Shown here in pieces: positions 51,001 through 58,223 of a stretch of DNA of 64,000 nucleotides. The notes below the pieces were generated by a model. That model ran no database searches. It was not told where the DNA came from and saw nothing but the letters and a program-made list of their open reading frames with translations. Source of the stretch: Micropruina glycogenica (GTDB lineage: Bacteria > Actinomycetota > Actinomycetes > Propionibacteriales > Propionibacteriaceae). Position 1 is the first letter of the stretch. Every line of letters starts with the position of its first letter. A program made the translations under genes and the position numbers. Where the stretch lies: positions 1,178,001 to 1,242,000 of the forward strand of contig NZ_LT985188.1 in assembly GCF_900289045.1 (NCBI RefSeq). Direction: 5' to 3'.

Positions 51001-52806
51001 ACCGGTGAGCTTGAGTCCGAAGTCGTACAGGTACACCGGCGTGCCGCGCAGCACCCACTCGTACGGACGTTCGTCGACCACCTCGACGCCCAGCACCGAC
51101 AGGTGCGGCATGGCGTCGGCCAGCGACATGTGCTGGTAGCCCAGCACCTTGAAGCGGACGTCGGCCTCATCCGTCTCCCAGATGGGGGCGTAGACGTCGT
51201 AGGCGCGGTCGTCGGGCCCGGTGAGCTGGTTGGCGAGCTTGAGGTCCTTGACTGCCACGGCGGCGGGGAACTCTTCTTCGTAGGCGTCGCTGAACTCGAC
51301 GCCGCGGGCCTCGCTGGCCAGTTCGCGGGCCGCGTTCTCGAAGTTGTCGTCCCAGCTGCGGGTGGCCCCCTCGATGCGAGTCTGCAGGGCGGCGACGTCC
51401 ACGGGGTCGGTGAGCGGGTCGCCGTCCGGACGTTTGACCACGAAGAACAACCTGGCCAGGGCGCCCTCGGACACCCGGGCCTGGTGTTCGAGCGACTCGC
51501 CGCCGAGTTCGTCGAGCAGGATCTGCTGGATCGCCTCGCGCACGTCGGTGGTGTAGCGGTCGCGGGGCAGGTACACCAGCACCGAGACGAACCGGCCGTA
51601 GGTGCCGCGGCGCACGAACACCCGCACCAGCCGGCGGTCTTTGAACTGGGCCTCTTGTGAGATCACCGGGAAGAGTTCGTCGGCGGTGGCCTGGAACAGC
51701 TCGTCGCGGGGGTAGGTGGCGAGCACCTGCCTGATCGCCGAGCTGCCGTGGCTCTGGGGCGCGAAGCCCGACCGGTCGATGACGATCTGGGCCTTCTCGG
51801 CCAGGGTCGGCACGGTCCATACCGGCTCGCTGTAGGCGGCTGCCGCGAACAGGCCGATGAAGCGGCGCTCGCCGACCAGTCGGCCCTGGGCGTCGAAACT
51901 GCGAATGCCGATGTAGTCGAGGTAGGCCGGACGATGCACCGGCGAGCGGCGGGAGTCTTTGGTGATCACCAGCAGCGAATGGTCGCCGGGCAGGGGCAGG
52001 GCGTGGAAGGCCGTGTCGTCACCCTGGTCGCCGCGCAGAATGCCGAGGCCGGTGCCGGCCACGCTCACGTAGCGGTCGTTCTCGCAGCGGTACTCGCGGT
52101 AGCCGAGCAGCACGAAATTGCCGGTCGACAGCCAGGCGAGCAGGTCGGTCACCTGGCGCACGTCGTGCGGGCTCACCGGCTGGGGGTTGTCGTTGAGCCA
52201 CTCGATGGTCTCGGCGAGCCGGCGCTGCATCGTGCGCCAGTCGTCCACGGCCGCCTTGACCGACTCGATGCCGTGGGTGACGTCGTCGGCCAGCGCTTCG
52301 GACGATTCGCCGGCGGCGTGACCCAGGGGCGGGAAGGCCTCGACGCAGATCCACGACTCGGCGACGCCCTCGGCGTCGTCACCGGCGACGGCGGTGAGCA
52401 CGCCGTCGGCGTCGCGACACACCCCGTACTGGGGGTGGTAGAGGGCACGGATGCTCCACTCGCGGCGCAGGATGTCCATGCTGACGGTGTCGACCAGGAA
52501 CGGACGATCGTCGGTGACGATCAGGATCAGGGTGGATTGCCCGGGCTGGTCGTCGGCCGGAACCACGACCTGCACCTTGGCCTCCCCCGGCCTGCGGACT
52601 CGTCCGAGGGCCAGGTGGGCCTCGATCAGGGCCGCGACGTGGGCGGGCTCGAGTTGGGTGAGTTCGCCGTCGGGCAGGTGCCTCAGGTATTGCTCGACGA
52701 AGCCGGGCGGCAATGCGTCAGCCGATGAATCCTTGACCGAATCGGCAACACAGCTTTGTAACTTGCGGATCCAGTCGGTTCGTGACGCAATTTCTTCGGC
52801 CACCAT
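48037..52806 (-). CDS. NAD-dependent glutamate dehydrogenase, large (180-kDa) class
   Basis: A 1,589-residue enzyme converting glutamate to 2-oxoglutarate with NAD+. The N-terminal ~700 residues are ACT-like regulatory regions ([54 protein letters not shown]). The catalytic domain contains [39 protein letters not shown] with the active Lys, [20 protein letters not shown] and [17 protein letters not shown] for NAD binding. The helical C-terminal domain is complete. In mycobacteria this class is controlled through the PknG substrate GarA, and a PknG-like kinase with an FHA protein is encoded at 25-31 kb. AGGAGG lies before ATG 52806 and GTG 52803; GTG 52827 is a longer option. Confidence 0.95.
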   Translation of the reverse strand: [1589 protein letters not shown]

Positions 52807-52842
52807 GCCTCCTTGCCGGGCCTCCACCAGTCGTACCCTGAC

Positions 52843-52848
52843 ACTCTA
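52843..52848 (-). promoter_or_regulatory. Putative -10 hexamer TAGAGT of glutamate dehydrogenase
   Basis: TAGAGT on the minus strand lies about 37 bases before the AGGAGG-associated start codons. The gap to the divergent DUF2505 gene is about 115 bases. Confidence 0.4.
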
Positions 52849-52922
52849 GCCAGCACGAGGGCGCACGTCTGCGCCCGGCGTGGCCCGCTGCGCCGTCCGG
52901 GCCGTGCGGCAGAATGGCGCGC

Positions 52923-53411
52923 ATGCAGATCGAGGCCCACAACGACTTCGCCGCTGACCCTGCCGCCGTGCACGCGATGCTCACCGACGCCGACTTTCTG
53001 TCGGCCGTGTGCGTCGAGTCGGGCGACCTGTCACACCGGGTGGCCGCGACGCCAGACCACAGCGCGGTGGAGCGCACCATGCGCACCCCCTCGGTGGTGC
53101 AGCGCTTCCTGGGCGACACGCTGACCTTGCTGCAAGACATCCGCTGGAACGCGCCGGCTGCGGACGGCTCGCGCACCGGCACCCTCGACCTGACCGTCAG
53201 GGGCATGCCGGCCAAGGCCGATGTGACCATCGCGCTGCGGCCCGGCGGCCGGGGCACGCTAGTCGATTTCACGGGTGACTTCTCGATCAAGGTGCCGTTT
53301 CTGGGTGGCAAGCTCGAGGCCCAGGCCGCACCGGCATTGTTAGAGGGTTTCGCCGTCCAGCAGAAGGTCGGCGACGAATGGCTGGCGACCCGTAACGCCG
53401 AGTCCGCCTGA
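52923..53411 (+). CDS. DUF2505 (SRPBCC-like) protein
   Basis: A 162-residue protein of the actinobacterial DUF2505 family, a START/Bet v1-like fold that may bind a hydrophobic ligand. It starts MQIEAHNDFAADPAAVHAML, with the typical FLSAVCVESGDLSH, TPSVVQRFLGDTLTLLQDIR, VDFTGDFSIKVPFLGGKLE and a C-terminal helix (APALLEGFAVQQKVGDEWLA). ATG 52923 is seven bases after CAGAAT, suggesting a leaderless mRNA; ATG 52914 is also possible. Function unknown. A GGAACG-GAAG-CGTTCC hairpin at ~53457-53472 lies in the convergent gap after it. Confidence 0.85.
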   Translation: MQIEAHNDFAADPAAVHAMLTDADFLSAVCVESGDLSHRVAATPDHSAVERTMRTPSVVQRFLGDTLTLLQDIRWNAPAADGSRTGTLDLTVRGMPAKADVTIALRPGGRGTLVDFTGDFSIKVPFLGGKLEAQAAPALLEGFAVQQKVGDEWLATRNAESA

Positions 53412-53489
53412 CCCGGACGGGTTGCGCTCCGCTCGCGGCACGGTTGCCTGAGCCGGAACGGAAGCGTTCCGCGCAGCTCGTCCGCCCGG

Positions 53490-54018
53490 TCAGACGTGCA
53501 CCCGGTCGGCGACCGGGACGTACGGGCACAGCGGATCGGATTCGAGCAGGTCGCCGGTCCAGGCGTAGGCCCGAGCTTTTTGAGAGCCGCCGCACCAGTG
53601 GTTGAACTCGCAGTGGCCGCAACGGCCGGCGAACCCATCCGGCTCGCGGAGAGCGCGCATCGTGGGGTGGTCACGATAGAGGCTCACCAGCGAGTCGTGC
53701 TTCACGTTTCCGACGGACACCGGGAGGAACCCGGACGGCGTGACGTCGCCGGTGTTCGAGACGAAGACGATGCCGTTGCCGTCCCGGGTGCCGAAACCGC
53801 GGGCCATCGGGGACGCCTCGATCTCGGTATCGGTGAGTCCGCGGCGGCGGGCGGCGCGGGCGGCGATGCGCCGATACTGCATCGCCTCGGTGGTCTTCAC
53901 CTGGAACGGGCGCGTCGCGGGCCAGCCCGTTCAGCCACACGATCAGCCGCTCTGCCTCTCCGGCGGACACCTCGGTCAGTTGCGTCCCGCGTCCCAGTTG
54001 ACCTTGACGCAACGTCAA
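53490..54018 (-). pseudogene. Truncated radical SAM/SPASM gene (TIGR04053-like C terminus)
   Basis: Only the C-terminal part of a radical SAM/SPASM maturase remains. The upstream frame gives RGTQLTEVSAGEAERLIVWL and NGLARDAP; a one-base shift near 53910 leads to FQVKTTEAMQYRRIAARAAR, GTRDGNGIVFVSNTGDVTPS, GFLPVSVGNVKHDSLVSLYR and CGHCEFNHWCGGSQKARAYA. The last carries SPASM cysteines, and LCPYVPVADRVHV ends the protein. The ~200-residue radical SAM barrel with CxxxCxxC is absent: homology stops at ~54000, exactly where the promoter of the MFS-MerR module begins. This fits replacement of the 5' half by that module. The gene cannot make an active enzyme. Confidence 0.8.
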
Positions 54019-54028
54019 GGTTCACACT
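53998..54028 (+). promoter_or_regulatory. MerR-type operator and promoter of the MFS-MerR operon
   Basis: TTGACC (53998-54003) and CACACT (54023-54028) are separated by 19 bases, the long spacer typical of MerR-controlled promoters. The perfect palindrome CCTTGACGCAACGTCAAGG (54002-54020) lies in the spacer. CACACT ends six bases before GTG 54035, so the mRNA is probably leaderless. A MerR regulator is the second gene of the operon. Confidence 0.75.
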
Positions 54029-54034
54029 CGGAGG

Positions 54035-55258
54035 GTGACCTCGAAGACCACGCTTCCCCTGTACCTGACCGCCACCGCGGCCTCGCTGTTCGGCAACTCA
54101 GCGATCGCGATCGTGCTGCCCTGGCTGGTGCTCGAGCGTACCGGCGACCCGGCCATGGCGGGCACGGTGGCGGCGGCGAGCGCCCTGCCCGGGGCGATCG
54201 CCGCCTTCGCCGGCGGGCATCTGATCGACAAGGTCGGGCGCCGCCGCATGTCGGTGCTGTCCGACCTGGGCTCGGCGTCGGCCGTGGCCGCCCTGGCGAT
54301 CGTGGACGCCGTCGTCGGGTTGAACGTGGCCTGGTTCATCGGCCTCGGTGTGCTGGGCGCGCTGTTCGACGTGCCCGGGATGACCGCCCGCGAGACGCTG
54401 CTGGCCAATGTGTCGGAGACCTCCGGGGTCGGCCTCGACAAGGTGGCCGCCTGGCGGGGCATGCTGTTCGGCCTGTCGTTCCTGGCCGGCCCGGCAGTCG
54501 CCGGCTGGCTGCTGACGCTTTTGCCGTCCATCCAGGTGGTCTGGATCACCGCCACCTGCTCCGCCGCCGCGGCCCTCGCCATCGGCCTGATGCCGCTGCG
54601 CCCGACCGCGATCGCCGCAGCCGAGGACAACTCGCCGCTGGCGGGCTTCACCCACATTCGCCGCAGCCGACCGCTGCTCACCCTGCTGGTGATCAGCCTC
54701 GGCTCGATAGTGCTGGTCGCCCCGCTGCTCAGCGTCGTGCTGCCCGCCCACTTCATCGCGCTGGCGGCGCCCGGCCTGCTGGGTCTCAGCCTGTCGGCGT
54801 ACGCCGTCGGCACCATGGCCGGCTCCGGTGTCTACGGCTGGCTCTTCGACGGACGCCGCTGGACGGCCTGGATGGTCGCCAACCTGCTCTACGTCGTCTC
54901 GGCCGTGCTGATCGCCACCCTGAGCGGCTTCTGGCTGGTCGCCGCCGGCATGATGGCCGCCGGGCTGGCCTCGGGCCTGTTGCAGCCGATCAGCACCGTG
55001 GTGCTCACCGAACACGTTCCGGACGCCCTGCGCGGCCGCGTCTTCGGCGCCTACTCCGCGCTCGCGATGGTGGCCAGCCCGCTGGGTCTCGGCCTGATGG
55101 CATTGGTGCTGGCCGGCGCCGACCTGCGTGTCGGCGCCTGGGTGCTGGCCGCGGGCTGGGCTCTGGTCGGGGGGTATGCGATCGTCGCACCGGGACTCAA
55201 GGGCTACATCCAGCCGGAGCAGGAGGTCGCCGATGCTGACCATCGGCCAGTTGGCTGA
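54035..55258 (+). CDS. MFS efflux permease under MerR control
   Basis: A 407-residue major-facilitator protein with about 12 hydrophobic segments, the motif-A loop GGHLIDKVGRRRMSVLSD between helices 2 and 3, and MFS_3/drug-efflux features (LPLYLTATAASLFGNSAIAI, LPWLVLERTGDPAMAGTVAA, GALFDVPGMTARETLLANV). It likely exports a toxic compound recognised by the MerR regulator encoded next. GTG 54035 lies at the predicted transcription start. The stop overlaps the merR gene by 26 bases. The pair has the look of a self-contained resistance module inserted in a radical SAM gene. Confidence 0.9.
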   Translation: MTSKTTLPLYLTATAASLFGNSAIAIVLPWLVLERTGDPAMAGTVAAASALPGAIAAFAGGHLIDKVGRRRMSVLSDLGSASAVAALAIVDAVVGLNVAWFIGLGVLGALFDVPGMTARETLLANVSETSGVGLDKVAAWRGMLFGLSFLAGPAVAGWLLTLLPSIQVVWITATCSAAAALAIGLMPLRPTAIAAAEDNSPLAGFTHIRRSRPLLTLLVISLGSIVLVAPLLSVVLPAHFIALAAPGLLGLSLSAYAVGTMAGSGVYGWLFDGRRWTAWMVANLLYVVSAVLIATLSGFWLVAAGMMAAGLASGLLQPISTVVLTEHVPDALRGRVFGAYSALAMVASPLGLGLMALVLAGADLRVGAWVLAAGWALVGGYAIVAPGLKGYIQPEQEVADADHRPVG

Positions 55259-55997
55259 CTACGTCGGGGTGACCAGGCGGGCGATCCGGCACTACCACGC
55301 CCTGGGCCTGCTGCCGGAGCCGGAGCGGACGGCGTCGGGGTACCGCAGCTACCACGCTCAGCACGTGGTCGAGCTGCACCGGATCAAGGTGCTCACCGAC
55401 GCCGGCGTCCCGCTGTCGCGCGTGCGCGGCTTGGTCGACGCCGAACAAGAGGCCTTCCGCGAGGCCGCCGCCCAGATCGACGCCGAGTTGCGAGGCCGGA
55501 TCGCCGAGTTGGAGGCCACCCGAGAGTCACTCGATCGGCTCGCCGTTCGGGGTGAGCCGTTCCTTCCGCCGCAGGTGACGCGCATGCAACAACAGATGCG
55601 TGCCCTCGGGGTGTCTGAGCGCACCTTGCAGATGGAGCGCGACGCCTGGCTGCTGATCCAGGTACTGTTCCCCGACTTGGTCGGCTACTGGCTCGACACC
55701 CAGCAGGCGATGCTCAACGACCCGGTCTACCGAGACCTCTACCTGCGTACCGACCAGGCATTCGACTACCCGGCGGACGATCCGCGGCTCGAAGAGATCG
55801 CCCAAGCCACTGTGGAATGGATGATGACCCACCGTCCACCCGCACAGGGGGAATGGACCGACGACGCACTCGCCCAGCAACTGGTGGCCGGTTACCGTCG
55901 CGGCTACTCCCCCGGCTGGCGACGCCTGATGGAACGCATGGCAGAACTCGTGCAGGCCAGCGACGATCGAGCTTGTCGAGATCCTGACGACCGTTGA
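55233..55997 (+). CDS. MerR-family transcriptional regulator
   Basis: A 254-residue regulator. The winged-helix HTH is at 1-70 (MLTIGQLADYVGVTRRAIRH, YHALGLLPEPERTASGYRSY, DAGVPLSRVRGLV), followed by a long dimerisation helix (~75-110) and an effector domain with Trp/Tyr-rich helices (LFPDLVGYWLDTQQAML, VYRDLYLRTDQAFDYP) like other actinobacterial MerR regulators of drug efflux. AGGAGG precedes ATG 55233. It probably binds the palindrome at 54002-54020 and activates its own operon when ligand is bound. The last residues (DDRACRDPDDR) are encoded by a copy of the genomic GAGCTTGTCGAGATCC repeat, so the native C terminus has been replaced or extended. Confidence 0.9.
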   Translation: MLTIGQLADYVGVTRRAIRHYHALGLLPEPERTASGYRSYHAQHVVELHRIKVLTDAGVPLSRVRGLVDAEQEAFREAAAQIDAELRGRIAELEATRESLDRLAVRGEPFLPPQVTRMQQQMRALGVSERTLQMERDAWLLIQVLFPDLVGYWLDTQQAMLNDPVYRDLYLRTDQAFDYPADDPRLEEIAQATVEWMMTHRPPAQGEWTDDALAQQLVAGYRRGYSPGWRRLMERMAELVQASDDRACRDPDDR

Positions 55998-56075
55998 TCC
56001 TGACGACCGTTGATCGACCCTGTCGAGATCCGGTTTCGACAAGCTCAACCAACGCACCTCCTGCTGGCTCAACCA
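55967..56075 (+). repeat. Cluster of TGGTCGAGCTTGTCGAGACC-family copies
   Basis: GATCGAGCTTGTCGAGATCC (55966-55985, within merR), then two direct copies of ATCCTGACGACCGTTGAT, then GATCGACCCTGTCGAGATCC, then the inverted TTTCGACAAGCTCAACCAAC. The copies fill the convergent gap between merR and pruA and could form a terminator-like hairpin. Confidence 0.75.
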
Positions 56076-56098
56076 ACCGACTTCGGCATGGGACGTGC

Positions 56099-57730
56099 TC
56101 AGAGCATGTGCGGGTATCCGACGGACGTCGGGGGCACCAGGGTCTCTTTGACCGCACGGGGGCTGACCCAACGCATCAGGTTCCACATCGAGCCCGCCTT
56201 GTCGTTGGTGCCGGACGCCCTCGCGCCGCCGAAGGGCTGCTGCCCCACCACCGCGCCGGTGGGCTTGTCGTTGATGTAGAAGTTGCCCGCCGCGAAGCGC
56301 AGCCGCTGCTGAGCCAACTCGACCGCGGCGCGGTCGGTGGCCAGAATCGAGCCGGTCAGCGCGTAGGCCGACGCCGTGTCGACCAGGTCGAGCACCTTGT
56401 CGAAGTCGGCGTCGTCATAGACGAAGATGCCGAGGATCGGGCCGAAGTACTCGGTGCGGAAGATGTCGTTGCCCGGGTTGGTCGAGGTGATCAGCGCGGG
56501 CCTGATGTACCAGCCTTGGCTGCGGTCGTAGGTGCCGCCGGCCACGATCTCGGCATCGCCGGACGCCTTCGCGGCGTCGATCGCCCCCGACAGTTTGACG
56601 AACGCCCGCTCGTCGATGACGGCCGAGGTGAAGTTGGTCAGATCGCGCACGTCGCCGACGGCCAGCGCCTCGGTCTGCGCGATCAGGTCGTCTTGGACGG
56701 CGTTCCACAGCGACCGCGGCAGGTAGGCGCGCGACGCCGCCGAACACTTCTGCCCCGAGTACTCGAACGCCCCGCGAATCAGTGCCGTCTTCACCATCTC
56801 GGGCTCGGCGCTCGGGTGGGCCAGCACGAAGTCTTTGCCGCCCGTCTCGCCGACGATGCGCGGGTACGACCGGTACCCGGCGATGTTCGCGCCCACCTGC
56901 GACCACAGCCCCTGGAACACTCGCGTCGATCCGGTGAAGTGAATGCCGGCCAGATCGGGGTGGGCCAGGGCCACGTCCGATACCTCGGCACCGTGCCCGG
57001 GCACCAGGTTGATCACGCCGTCGGGCAGGCCGGCCGCGCGCAGCACGTCGACGATCACCTCGGCGGCGAACATCTGGGTGAGCGCCGGCTTCCACAGAAC
57101 CGGGTTGCCCATCAGCGCGGCCGACGTGGGCAGGTTGCCGGCGATCGCAGTGAAGTTGAACGGCGTGATCGCATACACGAAGCCCTCGAGCGGCCGGTAG
57201 TCCATGCGGTTCCAGACCCCAGCACTGTTCAGCGGCTGATTGGCGTAGATGTCTTGCGCGAAGTGGGCGTTGAACCGCAGAAAGTCGATCAGCTCGCACG
57301 CCGAGTCGATCTCGGCCTGTTGAACGGTCTTGGCCTGGCCGAGCATGGTGGCGGCGTTGATCCGGGCCCGGTAGGGGCCGGCGATCAGGTCGGCGGCGCG
57401 CAGAAACACCGCAGCACGCTGGTCGAACGGCAGCGCCGCCCAATCGGGTGCCGCGGCCAGCGCCGCGTCGATGGCCTGTTGGGCATCGGCGTGCGATGCC
57501 TGCTGCACGACGCCGAGCACGGTGCCGTGGTCGGACGGCATGCGCACCTCGTAGCGGTCGGCCCCCGTGCCCGGACGGCGCTCTGCCCCGAAGGTGCCGG
57601 TCAACTCGGCGGGCTCGGCGGAAGTCGCGGACACCAGAGCCGCCTCGATCTCAGCCCGCTCCGGGCTGCCGGGGGCGTAACTCTTCACCGGTTCGTTCAC
57701 GGGTACGGGCACACGAGTGATAGCATCCAC
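56099..57730 (-). CDS. pruA: L-glutamate gamma-semialdehyde (P5C) dehydrogenase
   Basis: A 543-residue aldehyde dehydrogenase of the PruA class, oxidising glutamate semialdehyde (from proline) to glutamate with NAD+. Seen are FNFTAIAGNLPTSAALMGNP, IHFTGSTRVFQGLW, IVGETGGKDFVLAHPSA with the general-base Glu, and AFEYSGQKCSAASRAYLP with the catalytic Cys; the end is QPFGGARASGTNDKAGS. GTG 57730 is six bases after TAATCT (57737-57742, minus strand), so it is probably leaderless. The usual partner proline dehydrogenase gene is not in the window. Its product feeds the glutamate dehydrogenase at 48-52.8 kb. Confidence 0.95.
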   Translation of the reverse strand: MDAITRVPVPVNEPVKSYAPGSPERAEIEAALVSATSAEPAELTGTFGAERRPGTGADRYEVRMPSDHGTVLGVVQQASHADAQQAIDAALAAAPDWAALPFDQRAAVFLRAADLIAGPYRARINAATMLGQAKTVQQAEIDSACELIDFLRFNAHFAQDIYANQPLNSAGVWNRMDYRPLEGFVYAITPFNFTAIAGNLPTSAALMGNPVLWKPALTQMFAAEVIVDVLRAAGLPDGVINLVPGHGAEVSDVALAHPDLAGIHFTGSTRVFQGLWSQVGANIAGYRSYPRIVGETGGKDFVLAHPSAEPEMVKTALIRGAFEYSGQKCSAASRAYLPRSLWNAVQDDLIAQTEALAVGDVRDLTNFTSAVIDERAFVKLSGAIDAAKASGDAEIVAGGTYDRSQGWYIRPALITSTNPGNDIFRTEYFGPILGIFVYDDADFDKVLDLVDTASAYALTGSILATDRAAVELAQQRLRFAAGNFYINDKPTGAVVGQQPFGGARASGTNDKAGSMWNLMRWVSPRAVKETLVPPTSVGYPHML

Positions 57731-57849
57731 GGCACGAGATTACCTCACGCACGCTTGCCAGAACAACGATTCTTCGCGCTCACGCGATGAGCGGCGGGCA
57801 TTCTTACTGCGTCTACGCACCATGAGCCGCAATATCAGCGACCGCCGAG

Positions 57850-57869
57850 GCGTACCCACCTGGGTACGC
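57850..57869. promoter_or_regulatory. Perfect inverted repeat GCGTACCCACCTGGGTACGC, possible operator
   Basis: Nine-base arms with a two-base centre. The right arm overlaps TACGCT (57865-57870), the likely -10 of the gene at 57877, which starts six bases later. Position and symmetry suggest a repressor site; it lies about 120 bases from the pruA start on the other strand. Confidence 0.5.
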
Positions 57870-57876
57870 TCTGACG

Positions 57877-58161
57877 ATGGAGCCGTTCGGGTTGGTTGTG
57901 ATCGTCGTCGGCATCGCGGCGGTGGCCGCCGTCACCTGGTGGTTCGCCCGCCGACGCCGCGCCGACATGCTCGAGTACGACGAAGCCCCCGCGTCCGACG
58001 AACCCGTCCAGGCGCCACCCCAGGTGCTGAGCAGAGACGCCCTGATCAACCCCAACCGCCACTTGGACCCCACCAAGTGGGACCTTCCCGGCGATGATGA
58101 CATCGAAGGCGAGCTACCGACGCACTTCGACCGTGACTACCTGCGGCGCCAGCAGGACTGA
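57877..58161 (+). CDS. Small single-pass membrane protein
   Basis: A 94-residue protein with one N-terminal membrane helix (~4-24, GLVVIVVGIAAVAAVTWWF), an RRRR stop-transfer that places the rest in the cytoplasm, and an acidic tail (LPGDDDIEGELPTHFDRDYL). ATG 57877 lies six bases after a TACGCT hexamer with no ribosome-binding site, fitting a leaderless mRNA. Unknown function. Convergent with the ku gene. Confidence 0.7.
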   Translation: MEPFGLVVIVVGIAAVAAVTWWFARRRRADMLEYDEAPASDEPVQAPPQVLSRDALINPNRHLDPTKWDLPGDDDIEGELPTHFDRDYLRRQQD

Positions 58162-58223
58162 CAGCGCCGGCGGACGGCTCGGTCTGCGCACGTGTGAGAA
58201 CAGTGCCTCGCTGTGCGCGATGA

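Noticed and set aside
46834-51660. Very long plus-strand open frame opposite the glutamate dehydrogenase gene
   Set aside because: It is the antisense of a clear 1,589-residue enzyme and PHP gene; its composition (His, Gly, Val, Gln-rich) is typical of the complementary frame in GC-rich DNA.
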